From: Paraburkholderia antibiotica
GTDB lineage: Bacteria; Pseudomonadota; Gammaproteobacteria; Burkholderiales; Burkholderiaceae
Length of the DNA: 45,092 bases
Assembly (NCBI RefSeq): GCF_012927125.1
Contig: NZ_JABBFZ010000032.1
Span: forward strand, 1-45,092
Direction: 5' to 3'
This document shows, one piece after another, positions 7,423-15,739 of this stretch. How positions within the stretch are numbered: position 1 is the first letter of the stretch; every line of letters starts with the position of its first letter. The translations under genes and the position numbers were made by a program. Below the pieces are notes generated by a model that searched no databases, was not told the DNA's origin, and saw only the letters and a program-made list of their open reading frames with translations.

Positions 7423-8573
7423 CGTCCATCGATGATAAGGAGACCAAGTTCCTTGACTTGGTTAGCCGTGTAACCTCCTGCGAAAAGTGTCCTCGGATGA
7501 CAGGGAGTGCGCGCGTTCTCGGACCCGGATGCGGTCCTCTTGACGCGCCGCTTATGTTTGTTGGCGAGGCACCTGGGCGGCTTGGGGCCGATGGGTCGCA
7601 TTTGCCCTTTCACGGGGACAAATCCGGGCACAACTTCGAGAGCCTCATCGAACAGGTAGGAATCAGTCGATACGAAGTGTTCGTGACCAACGCTGTTCTC
7701 TGCAATCCCAAAGATGAACGGGGCAATAATGCGACGCCTACGCCTGCCGAGATCGCAAACTGTGCACCCTTCCTACAAGAAACAATCGAAATAGTAGATC
7801 CCTCACTTGTAGTTACGCTTGGTGCTGTGGCGCTCAAGGCGTGCGGCATACTACAAGCGCATACGTTGTCGCTTCGCGAGCACGTTAGAACGAACAACGC
7901 GTGGTTGCGCCGGTCCCTGATACCTGTGTATCACCCAGGGCAACGAGCTATGGTTCACCGCAGTTTCGCAAATCAGCTAAGCGACTATCAATTCGTCGCT
8001 GAGACCCTGAGAAGGGGGAAGAAGCAACGCAAGAGATCTACTGGCGGCAAGCCTCGAGCTGATGCTGCAAAACTAGGACACGTTGCTCACCGGATATTGC
8101 AGAGTAAGTCAGAAGGGCTTAGTTATTTCGCGCTTCATAAGTTATGTTTTCTGGCTGAGTTGGCCTCACTTGAAACATCCGGGGAACGTCTTACGAATGC
8201 GTATGTCGTTCGTCAAAAGGATGGTCCATATTTTGTAGACTTGCACTTGGCAAAACTGCCGCAATTGGTTCCGGGGATCATGATTCGATCCGTCGGCGGC
8301 AAAGTCATGCTTGGGCTTACTAGTCAAGTCGATTTCCTTATGAGCGAGTTCACTCAGGCACTGTCTGCCCCTGACGAAGCAGCGGTGAAGGCGGTCGTAG
8401 CGAAGTACGGCAATATGCGTGACGAAGAACTAAAAAGGGTCGTCTACTTGAGCAAATATATGCGTGCACTACTCCGAAAAGAAAAATCGAATGGCGCAAA
8501 TTTTTATAACGCCGCTGTGCTGCCGTTTGTGACGAAGGTTTCGCGTGTGTCTACTTCGGAAAAATCCTCGTAA
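7419..8573 (+). CDS. Uracil-DNA glycosylase-like (family 4/5) protein with C-terminal Panacea/SocA-like domain
   Basis: A 384-residue protein starting at the ATGA overlap with the previous gene. Residues 1-200 are a UDG-superfamily domain: Cys21-X2-Cys24 and later Cys95 and Cys115 match the four 4Fe-4S ligands of family 4/5 enzymes. Motif A is GEAPG (49-53), NAVLCNP follows, and YHPGQR (171-176) is the C-terminal catalytic-loop motif. After a basic linker (KKQRKR, 201-206), residues about 225-375 form a second domain beginning LSYFALHKLCFLAEL and containing KDGPYFVDLH. This pattern resembles the Panacea/SocA (DUF4065) domain, but I hold that weakly. The enzyme domain would excise uracil or a modified pyrimidine from DNA. 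Fusion and coupling to MazG-like and TS-like genes suggest sensing or destroying abnormal (phage) DNA. Confidence 0.8.
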   Translation: MTSIDDKETKFLDLVSRVTSCEKCPRMTGSARVLGPGCGPLDAPLMFVGEAPGRLGADGSHLPFHGDKSGHNFESLIEQVGISRYEVFVTNAVLCNPKDERGNNATPTPAEIANCAPFLQETIEIVDPSLVVTLGAVALKACGILQAHTLSLREHVRTNNAWLRRSLIPVYHPGQRAMVHRSFANQLSDYQFVAETLRRGKKQRKRSTGGKPRADAAKLGHVAHRILQSKSEGLSYFALHKLCFLAELASLETSGERLTNAYVVRQKDGPYFVDLHLAKLPQLVPGIMIRSVGGKVMLGLTSQVDFLMSEFTQALSAPDEAAVKAVVAKYGNMRDEELKRVVYLSKYMRALLRKEKSNGANFYNAAVLPFVTKVSRVSTSEKSS

Positions 8574-8911
8574 TGCTTTAAAATTAATAGAATTTCCTTG
8601 CGAACTCCATATCATTGCCGCGAGTGTGGAAGAGCACGTCTTTCACTCGATGGCTTTAGTTTGATTAGAGCAAGATGGTTCGTTGTCAGGAAAAAGTAGA
8701 CATCGGAATTTCTGTTGAGGCCGAACGTCGCCTCTTGAATGAAAGCGACGTTCGTGCACTTCGTCGAGCTAATCAGCGAGTTATCAATGCGGACGTTCGC
8801 GCGCCTTCAAAACCTGTCTAAGCGAAAGTTCGCGATCAGGAATCGCTAGAATGGATGCCACAACGAATTCGGATCAGTGCCACAATCGATGCATCTGATG
8901 ATTGCTGTACG
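8574..8911. other. Convergent intergenic region with strong dyad
   Basis: This lies between two convergently ending transcription units. It contains a perfect 10-bp inverted repeat, CGAACGTCGC (8722-8731) and GCGACGTTCG (8745-8754), with a 13-base loop but no T-run. A 48-codon open frame (8675-8821, starting MVRCQEKVDIG) overlaps this hairpin; it has no good ribosome site and is not called as a gene. Confidence 0.45.
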
Positions 8912-11900
8912 TTATGAAATAGAGCCGTTCGCTTCGTCTGTCGCGTGGTCCCTCGCACGCAAGAGAAAATAAGCAGTATTCTGATCTGCACTAAGAACGT
9001 TAGTCGTCAAAATGTGTCGCGCCGTGCCGATCAATTTCTTCACGTAGATTTCTTCGCGCGCTTCGTCACCGTGTAGCCGCCAAATAAAAGAACTATGCCT
9101 AAAGAGGCTCAGGAGATTTCTTACGTCCCCGTGACTTTCGAATAGGTTCCACAATGTCTTGTGCGCACTCGAAAAAAGGGAACTGAAACGCTCGCCGTAA
9201 AAATACTGATAGGCGCTAATAAGATGATTAAGATCACCGCTCTCAATCGTTCCCGTCTCTCGTATTGAACGAGCGGCCAGTTTCACCATCGCTCTTGCTG
9301 CCGTGTACGGATCATCGTCGGCCGTTGCTGTCAAATAGACTTGTTTGAGTGCGGAACTGGCTTCTAAATTATCCGTTGTTGTGTCCGTTCGACTTAACAC
9401 AAGATTGTTAGCAACCGTATCGTAGCCACGTTTTCTTGCCTCTATCTCGATTTTCAAAAGTTTTGCACTGCTGTCGGCTTCCTCCTGCATTTCCAGGATG
9501 ATCGACTGTGCCTGCAGAGCTGCAGCACTTTTCGGTGCTAACGCTATTACTTGTTTTGCCACGTCCATAGCCGAAGAGTCTTCTAATGACTGAAGGCAGA
9601 GCGCGTAGTTGAGCAGTATTGACGTCTTTACATCTCTTGGGCGTTCGTTCTTAAGTAATTTCTCGTAGAGCGCACGTGCTTCGTCGTGCTCGCCGAGCAT
9701 TCGCAGACTCTTGGCCAGCAGAATCTCTAGGGTTTCTCTATGCGCGACAAAGTCGTCCACTGGAATTATCGCTAAGGCGTCTCGGCACACCGTAGCACAA
9801 TTCCGGTAATTGGTCGCTTCAAGCAACGCACTGGTATAGATTTTGCATAAATCAAGCACTGGGGCCGCGGACTCGTTTGTCCGCCAAGTCGACGGAGCTG
9901 CAAGCAAGCGAGTAACAAGGAAATGTGGATTTTGTAGCAGACTGCCATCATCAGAGGTGAGCGGCCCGTCTAACTTGCGCAAGCTGGCGTGCCCTACGCG
10001 CCAACTTTCACCGAAGTACAGTGATGCCGCTTTTCTCACCAGTGCGTCAATCTCCTTTTGCGGCATACGAGACAGCACATAATCACGTACAGGCCGCGGC
10101 GCAACGAGAATTTTGACTTGGTCCTCGGCGCCTTCACTGTGTCTAATTAATGTGGCCGACGTACGGATTTGTATAAGGTCTCGCTCAAGTAACTCCTCCC
10201 CATGCTTGGGAAAGATCGGGTTGTCATGCTCGATTCGCTTTAATCGTTGAAGCGATTCTCCGTGAGGAAGTATCGCGAGAACTTTAAGCAAAAGCCATGA
10301 CCGTCTTTCCGATGGGTCATTGGAATCCACAAGTTCGCTAACCGCCTTGATCAGCGACATGGGGATAGTATCTTGAGACGAGATGCTACTTGTTAAATCG
10401 CTGCTCGTTGGAGGGCCTAGTTCTGAAAGGCTGACGACGCGTAGCGTACCGAGCGCGCGATCGATTCGTCCGGGCAAGCCGTCTGTATGGCGGAAAATTT
10501 CGCTCACGCCGCGAGACGACCGAGCTTCTGATCCCGCCGCCGGATGGGCGAGGAGATACGTCCGTGTGTCCGCCTCATCTAGTGGCTCTAGCCGAACGAC
10601 GTCAATACTATGCGTCCGTGGTGGTCGTCGAGCCAATAACATAATTACTGAACTTGGGCAGAAATCGCGGAGCATCATCGCGAGTCCTTCCGCATCGCTC
10701 TCGACAGAGCGTTCATTCTGGTCGCCTACGCTAACAGGAGCCTCGTCCAATAGTAATAGTGATGGCCCTGCGGACGTTAAGGCTTTGCAAAAGTCAGGAA
10801 ATGAGCAGCCTGCAGTTGTAGCAAAGCGCGTCAGAAACTCATCTCGTGTCAAATAGTTACCGAGGTCCACCCGATAGACGGGCTGAGTCTCTCGACCAAT
10901 CCGCTTCGCAATTGACCAAAGAAAGCCGTCACGCCCAAGTCCCCAGTCCGCACAAACCCAAGCCATCCGTTTCTGACGAATGCTCTCGATACATACTTGT
11001 TGTTGTAATGGTCGAATTGCGAGGTGCTGCTCCTGTTCTGTGAGCGTATGGATCGCTCCATGCAACGCTTCCTCCCAAAGATGGGCGGTCTCATCAACGG
11101 TCGCAGCAAGATCCACAGCCTTTGGAGCCGCGATCACAATTGACCGGGCAGCGTGATTTTGCTTCAAAATAAGTTGATCGACCAAGAATTCCTTTCCCGC
11201 GATCAGATCGAAGTTGTCGACATCAGGAACAATTCTACGATCGCCGCTTCGGCGGTTTACGCGGCCCTTTCTCGGCCACAACTTCCATATGGCATCGGTA
11301 TCGCTAAGTACGATCTGTCCTATTGCATATCCGTGCGCTCGCTCCGTCTTACCATCGGCAAGATGTTCAATACCGAAAAGTGACGAGCTTTGAAAAGTTT
11401 TTCTTCCCCTATCGCCGCCCCGGTATATCGTCGTTTGGTCCGGCTCGTGCATATGCCCATAAAGATGGGCTGTAAATCGCCCTGAGGGATAGATCTCAGA
11501 CTGAAAATGCCTCGAAGCCTCAGGGCTAAGCCAAAATGTAGGATGATGAGTAACTAGAAAATTGACCTGATTCTGGTCGCACCATGCAGGTGGATTGTTG
11601 TTGGTCAGTGCATTGAGTTGTCGCAAATCAATCGCGAGTTTCCCCTCGAAATCTTCTTCATCAAGTTGAAGGAATGCGGTATTGAGTCCAATCAGCCCAA
11701 CGGATACGTCATTGATTACGATCGACGATGAGATGTCACCTGGCAATCGACCAGTCACATATTCGGGAACTGGGATTCCTCGGTCTTTGAGCCCAGCGTA
11801 CCAGTGGACGTAATTTTCAAATGCCGCTTGCACAACATTGAAGTATTGATTGCTGCTATTCGCCCAAAATTCATTCGAAACGTCCGGATCAATAGCCCAT

Positions 11901-12226
11901 TGCTTTAGCATTTTGATGCGAGCGTCGTTCTTTGCCGGGCGAACCAGATCATGATTTCCGGGTACGGAGAATAGCAGTGGACGCTGCCCTAATTTGTCCA
12001 GTTCCTCCCAAATATCCTGCAATTCGTCAGAGAGCGTCGTGAATTCCTTTACGTCGCCCCGTTGGGTAAGATCACCTGAAAAGACAACAAGGTCAATAGG
12101 CCCAGCTTCGCCAGTGAGCCTGCGAATATCATCTAGGAAAATGGCCTTAAAATTTGGCCAGAGCCACTGGAAGGACTGTCCGATATGGAGATCGCTTAGA
12201 TGTAGCCACGAAATTTGTTTGGTCAT
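8912..12226 (-). CDS. STAND-like NTPase with N-terminal metallophosphoesterase and TPR-like tail (probable defence protein)
   Basis: A 1104-residue multidomain protein. Residues 1-315 are a calcineurin-like metallophosphoesterase with complete metal motifs: DLHIG (12-16), GDLTQRGD (51-58), GNHD (90-93), THHP (226-229) and GHMHE (257-261). Residues about 340-610 look like a STAND-type P-loop NTPase: a degenerate Walker A (ADWGLGRDGF, 426-435, Arg-Asp where Lys-Thr/Ser is expected), Walker B LLLLDEA (490-496), a sensor-like VIMLLARRPPR, and HTDGLPGRIDRAL (580-592), the GLP signature of STAND proteins. From about 790 on there are helical TPR-like repeats. The effector-NTPase-sensor order is that of bacterial NLR/Avs-like immune proteins, where the metallophosphoesterase would be the toxic effector. 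The ribosome site is weak. It is a single gene convergent to the MazG/TS/UDG operon in the same AT-rich island. Confidence 0.82.
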   Translation of the reverse strand: MTKQISWLHLSDLHIGQSFQWLWPNFKAIFLDDIRRLTGEAGPIDLVVFSGDLTQRGDVKEFTTLSDELQDIWEELDKLGQRPLLFSVPGNHDLVRPAKNDARIKMLKQWAIDPDVSNEFWANSSNQYFNVVQAAFENYVHWYAGLKDRGIPVPEYVTGRLPGDISSSIVINDVSVGLIGLNTAFLQLDEEDFEGKLAIDLRQLNALTNNNPPAWCDQNQVNFLVTHHPTFWLSPEASRHFQSEIYPSGRFTAHLYGHMHEPDQTTIYRGGDRGRKTFQSSSLFGIEHLADGKTERAHGYAIGQIVLSDTDAIWKLWPRKGRVNRRSGDRRIVPDVDNFDLIAGKEFLVDQLILKQNHAARSIVIAAPKAVDLAATVDETAHLWEEALHGAIHTLTEQEQHLAIRPLQQQVCIESIRQKRMAWVCADWGLGRDGFLWSIAKRIGRETQPVYRVDLGNYLTRDEFLTRFATTAGCSFPDFCKALTSAGPSLLLLDEAPVSVGDQNERSVESDAEGLAMMLRDFCPSSVIMLLARRPPRTHSIDVVRLEPLDEADTRTYLLAHPAAGSEARSSRGVSEIFRHTDGLPGRIDRALGTLRVVSLSELGPPTSSDLTSSISSQDTIPMSLIKAVSELVDSNDPSERRSWLLLKVLAILPHGESLQRLKRIEHDNPIFPKHGEELLERDLIQIRTSATLIRHSEGAEDQVKILVAPRPVRDYVLSRMPQKEIDALVRKAASLYFGESWRVGHASLRKLDGPLTSDDGSLLQNPHFLVTRLLAAPSTWRTNESAAPVLDLCKIYTSALLEATNYRNCATVCRDALAIIPVDDFVAHRETLEILLAKSLRMLGEHDEARALYEKLLKNERPRDVKTSILLNYALCLQSLEDSSAMDVAKQVIALAPKSAAALQAQSIILEMQEEADSSAKLLKIEIEARKRGYDTVANNLVLSRTDTTTDNLEASSALKQVYLTATADDDPYTAARAMVKLAARSIRETGTIESGDLNHLISAYQYFYGERFSSLFSSAHKTLWNLFESHGDVRNLLSLFRHSSFIWRLHGDEAREEIYVKKLIGTARHILTTNVLSADQNTAYFLLRARDHATDEANGSIS

Positions 12227-12730
12227 GTTTTTTCGCTAGAGGTGCGATATGTTTTCTTACCAATGCAACGTCGTACTTTTGAGACAGAGATCCGAATCCC
12301 GATATCGGCTCTGGCTAATAAGTCTTGTCATCATACTCGAAGATGCCTACGAGGTTTTCCAGAAGAGTGTGATGTTCGATAAGTTAGCGCATTGCGACAT
12401 GCCCTGATTTGGAGCAGGCGATAATTGCTGCTACGATATTCTCGGGTCAGACAGCTGGATAGGCTAATTACGCGATATGCATTATCGGAGCGCTAGTGGC
12501 CAGTAACCGATGCGATTCCGATATCAAGCATCAGCCGGTGCCTGGGGAGTTTGCTTCATGCTGAGGATAGGTTGAATCTTGCCTTGAACCAAATTTCAGG
12601 CCCTGATCGAAGTCGGGAATCATGGAATTTGGTTACTTTTTTAAACATCCTTGACCCCACTCGCTCCCAACAACATCCCCAAAACCCACTATAGTGAAGA
12701 CCACCTTCACTCTACGGAAAGGGCTCCGAT
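12227..12730. other. Intergenic region at the right edge of the AT-richer island
   Basis: I see no gene. It must carry the promoter of the minus-strand STAND gene and, near 12690-12695 (TATAGT), a -10-like element for the DUF2501 gene. The base composition returns to high G+C at about 12720, so the island's right boundary lies within this stretch. No direct-repeat attachment site was found by eye. Confidence 0.4.
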
Positions 12731-13192
12731 ATGGTCGCACGCAAACATCGCACGTTGGCAGCTGGTTTGTTCATCGCCACCTCACTCTACTTTCCTGTCG
12801 CCAACGCCCAACTCGGCAACCTCCTTAATCAGGCGGGAGGCAGCGGCGGCGGAGCCGCTGGCGGGCTCGGCAGCCTGGGGAACGCTCTGGGCGGTGGCGC
12901 GTCGTTGCAGTCGCTGACATCCAGCAGCACGGGCAACGTCGCCGGGGTACTTCAGTTCTGCATCAAGAACAACTATCTCAGCGGCGGCACCGCGTCGTCG
13001 GTCAAGGACGGCCTCATGAGCAAGCTGACAGGAGGGAGCGCGTCGACCGACAGCGGCTTCACCGACGGCGCCAAGGGCATCCTGAATAGCGGTAACGGCA
13101 AGCAGGTCGATCTGAGCGGCGGCGGCCTGAAAGAGCAGCTCACCAAGCAGGTCTGCGACAAGATTCTCGAGCAGGGCAAATCCTTGCTATAG
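12731..13192 (+). CDS. DUF2501 family exported protein
   Basis: A 153-residue periplasmic protein with a clear signal peptide (basic MVARKHR, hydrophobic core, likely cleavage after VANA at about residue 26). The mature part starts with a Gly/Ser/Ala-rich low-complexity stretch (about 36-60). The conserved region follows, with a cysteine in LQFCIKNNYLSGG (about residue 77) and another near the C-terminus (KQVCDKILEQGKSLL), plausibly a disulphide pair. This is the pattern of the DUF2501/YjjA family, whose function is not established. It stands alone; the strong dyad at 13206-13231 follows its stop. Confidence 0.85.
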   Translation: MVARKHRTLAAGLFIATSLYFPVANAQLGNLLNQAGGSGGGAAGGLGSLGNALGGGASLQSLTSSSTGNVAGVLQFCIKNNYLSGGTASSVKDGLMSKLTGGSASTDSGFTDGAKGILNSGNGKQVDLSGGGLKEQLTKQVCDKILEQGKSLL

Positions 13193-13205
13193 AGAGGTGA
13201 CAGCA

Positions 13206-13231
13206 CACAGTCGGGAGATGTCCCGACTGTG
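13206..13231 (+). terminator. Stem-loop downstream of DUF2501 gene
   Basis: CACAGTCGGGA (13206-13216) pairs perfectly with TCCCGACTGTG (13221-13231) around a 4-base loop, 13 bases after the stop codon. The stem is strong but there is no T-run. It may be a terminator or a 3'-end stabiliser. Confidence 0.5.
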
Positions 13232-13291
13232 CAGCATGCTTGGGGGCCGCAATTTCGTGTTCAGGGCATACGACGCTCCTCACGAGAAAAT

Positions 13292-13895
13292 ATGCCTCGC
13301 AAACCGAAGCCCCCCGGCAGATCTGCTGGCGATTCCTGCCGAACTACCTGAATAGTTCGGCAGGGGCACGATGACGGTCGCTGCGATCAATGCCACAACG
13401 CTGGCGCTCAAGACGGCCCTGATCGAGCGGGCGCTGGGCGACGAACTGAGCCATCATCCCGGCTATGCGCCAGGCGCCGTGAAGCCAGCCGTCACCAACC
13501 AGTGCAACGGCACGGGCACCAAGACCGTCCAGACCGAAGACCATAAGATTCGAGCCACGCGACCGTCATGGCAGTTTCGAACCATTGGTGATTCCCAAAC
13601 ACGAACGACGCTTAACTGGCTTCGATGACAAAATCGTTGCCATGTATGCCCGCGGCATGACCCTACGCGAGATTCGGGGATTTCTGCAGGAGCAATACGC
13701 CGCAGCGGTCTCGCGCGGTTTCATCAGTTCGGTCGCCGACGAGGTCCTGGACGAAGTGACTGCATGGCAGGCGCGGCCGCTTGAGCCGACGTTTCCGGTC
13801 GTGTCTGGTGGGCGCGCGCCGCTCATGACTGAAAAGCAGTCATGAAGCAATTCGCCGTCCTCTACGAAAACCCAACCGTTCAACCATCCGTGTGA
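13292..13895 (+). pseudogene. IS256-family transposase relic (frameshifted, internally deleted)
   Basis: Pieces of an IS256-type transposase appear in order but in changing frames: an MPRKPKPPG start (13292), DLLAIPAELPE followed by an in-frame TAG, ALKTALIERALGDELSHHPGY with NGTGTKTVQTED (13371-13550), then a shifted frame with IPKHERRLTGFDDKIVAMYARGMTLREI and DEVTAWQARPLEP (to about 13800). After that the middle of the gene, including most of the DDE catalytic region, is missing. A short FAVLYEN...PSV ending at 13895 resembles the family C-terminus. Full-length members are about 400 residues; this relic retains under half and cannot be active. A second fragment of the same N-terminal region lies at 16284-16383. 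Confidence 0.8.
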
Positions 13896-14494
13896 ATCTC
13901 AAAGCGCCGTGAACGCGGGAATGATGACGCTCCCAAACACATAAACAAACGCCCCAACGCACAGGGAAAAGCTCGCCGGAGCTTCCCCAACCATACCCTC
14001 GCATTACTTATTAACCATTCGCGCCGGCAAAGCGGCGGCGACGCGAAAGCGTGGACCGGCAACGGCACTCATGCCTGATACACCGATCAACGTCGCATTG
14101 GCTGGTACGCGCCGTCAAGGCAAATTTGACAGGAATGCTCGGTAAGGCCGAGGGCAGCTTTACGTGGCAGCAGATCGGGGAACTGGTCAGTTTCGACGTA
14201 CCGCTCTGAGCATTAAACAGTTGGCGCTTTCCTTGAAGGAAATCGCGACTTGTCACCAGACACGCAAGAAGTATTCGCCGTAGTGGGCGAGCGGCTGGCG
14301 CGTCACCAGGTTTGCGCCACGGCATACGGACTTTACGCGATTCGAGATATCACAGGATCTCGCTGCCGCAACGAGCTTCGAAGTGGAGCAGATTATTAGG
14401 AAGCAAATCTCCACTCTCTTTTCAGACCAGTCGGGGAGACGCGCGCTCCGAAATCGCGTTAAGTTCGATCGGATCAACGAAACAATAAGTACCG
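13896..14494. other. Decayed coding remnants between IS relic and effector module
   Basis: No intact gene. Short open frames end quickly: one reads LTGMLGKAEGSFTWQQIGELVS and stops at about 14208, and another reads TQEVFAVVGERLARHQVCATAYG and stops near 14399. They look like broken fragments of one or more genes that I cannot identify, probably upstream parts of the effector module truncated by insertion and deletion. Confidence 0.35.
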
Positions 14495-15025
14495 ATGGCA
14501 ACTATTGGCGTTGCAGTGCGAGGCGGATGCTTCGTACTGGATGAACATCAATTGACCGATGGGGACCATATGACGCAGAGGATGCGGCCCGCAGCTGAGA
14601 TAGTTGCGGAAATGAACGAGCGCTTTAGCGAAGCATTCGAGGGAGCGGACGGGCGTGAATGTCTTGTATGCCGCATAGCGTTCGGGATATTCAAGGGATT
14701 CCTGGATGTATCGTACGCCCAGACGATGCACCACCAGACCGGCGAGATGATTCCGACGAGTGCACTCAAAGCCCTCTCATCCGGCCATGAGATGCGGCAG
14801 GCAATCGGGATAACGTTCGGTTGCAAGTGCGTCTCTCGCCCTCCTGGTCGATACGATGAACGTTATATCGTTAAGGATGACGAAGGCAATCCGGTCGCGA
14901 ATGTGCCATACCGCGTTCTTTCTGGTGGCAAGCAGATTCACTCCGGCGTGACAGATTCCGAAGGCATGACAGAGCGCATCGTGACCCCGCAGTTAAAGTA
15001 TGTAACGCTGGAGTTGGGCAGTTGA
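14495..15025 (+). CDS. Probable toxin-module adaptor/N-terminal component
   Basis: A 176-residue protein, the first of three closely packed genes. The N-terminal part contains Cys pairs (ECLVC at about 54-58, GCKC at about 109-112). The C-terminal ~55 residues (DDEGNPVANVPYRVLSGGK, then GVTDSEGMTERI) form a small beta-domain of the transthyretin/carboxypeptidase-regulatory type. That domain often links VgrG/PAAR-type type VI carriers to toxin domains. The start is uncertain: 14495 gives the longest frame, while an ATG at 14570 has a purine-rich GGGGACC before it. It stops three bases before the metallopeptidase start, so the two are probably co-translated. I do not recognise a named family for the N-terminal half; the adaptor role is inferred. 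Confidence 0.6.
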   Translation: MATIGVAVRGGCFVLDEHQLTDGDHMTQRMRPAAEIVAEMNERFSEAFEGADGRECLVCRIAFGIFKGFLDVSYAQTMHHQTGEMIPTSALKALSSGHEMRQAIGITFGCKCVSRPPGRYDERYIVKDDEGNPVANVPYRVLSGGKQIHSGVTDSEGMTERIVTPQLKYVTLELGS

Positions 15026-15028
15026 GAT

Positions 15029-15739
15029 ATGAACAACAATGAGTACGGTTTCAGAATTCCGACTGAAGTTGAGGATGACGATTGGATCGTCGTTCATCCA
15101 GGCACATGGACGAACACGAACCCAGAATCGTTGGTGGAAGTGGTCATCAACACCACGCCGATCTGTCCAAACATGACCAATAAGGAGTTCAGAAAAGAAA
15201 TCATGCGGGCGCGCGATATCGGCGTTGGTTTGGTCAAACAACGCATCAAGGCTGTTGCACTTTGGGACGAGAGCGAACAGGGGCGCGCACAAACTTTTTT
15301 CGGTCGCTCTGACATAGAACTACGAAATTATCTCAGCTTAAGACTGCCGCGCTTGCTCAAGGCAATGCAGGAACTGGTTCCGGAGAAAATCATTCGGTGG
15401 GACAGTAGAACGAGCAGGGCGCTTTCATGTGGGCGGCTCAAGCCTACTTCTCCAGATGCTCATGCTGCGGTGTGCAAGCCCGATTCTGAAAAGCGGATTA
15501 TCGTTATTCATCCAGCTTTTTGTGAAAGCCCATTTGGCAGGTTGCGGGACGGATGCAAGATAAAGACCATAATCCACGAATGCACTCACTTTACGGACAC
15601 GTTTAATTCGGAAGACCATATGTATGGAAATAGGGAAAGAGGAATTAGCATATGGGCGCAGCGCGAGCCTCATAAGGCAATCGAAAACGCGGATAGCATT
15701 ACAGGATATATAGCAACTTTCAATGAGGAAATTTCATAA
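15029..15739 (+). CDS. Aspzincin (M35-like) metallopeptidase, probable secreted effector
   Basis: A 236-residue protein with a zinc-protease active site: HECTH (183-187) gives two His ligands and the catalytic Glu, and TDTFNSEDHMYG (189-200) supplies the Asp ligand (D196) and the D-x-x-Y of aspzincins. NADSITGYI (220-228) matches the NAD-x-Y/F stretch that follows the active site in deuterolysin/lysine-specific endopeptidase-like domains. There is no signal peptide, so export would need a carrier such as a type VI spike, consistent with the adaptor-like gene upstream. The 3' end overlaps the next gene (TAATG). It probably cleaves proteins of rival cells or hosts; target and export route are inference. 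Confidence 0.75.
   Translation: MNNNEYGFRIPTEVEDDDWIVVHPGTWTNTNPESLVEVVINTTPICPNMTNKEFRKEIMRARDIGVGLVKQRIKAVALWDESEQGRAQTFFGRSDIELRNYLSLRLPRLLKAMQELVPEKIIRWDSRTSRALSCGRLKPTSPDAHAAVCKPDSEKRIIVIHPAFCESPFGRLRDGCKIKTIIHECTHFTDTFNSEDHMYGNRERGISIWAQREPHKAIENADSITGYIATFNEEIS

Noticed and set aside
8675..8821. 48-codon open frame between the convergent units
   Set aside because: No ribosome site, and its middle is a perfect hairpin, which explains the sequence better than coding does.
12651..12695. TTGACC and TATAGT as a promoter pair for the DUF2501 gene
   Set aside because: The spacing between them is about 33 bases, too long for a sigma-70 promoter; only the -10-like element is mentioned.
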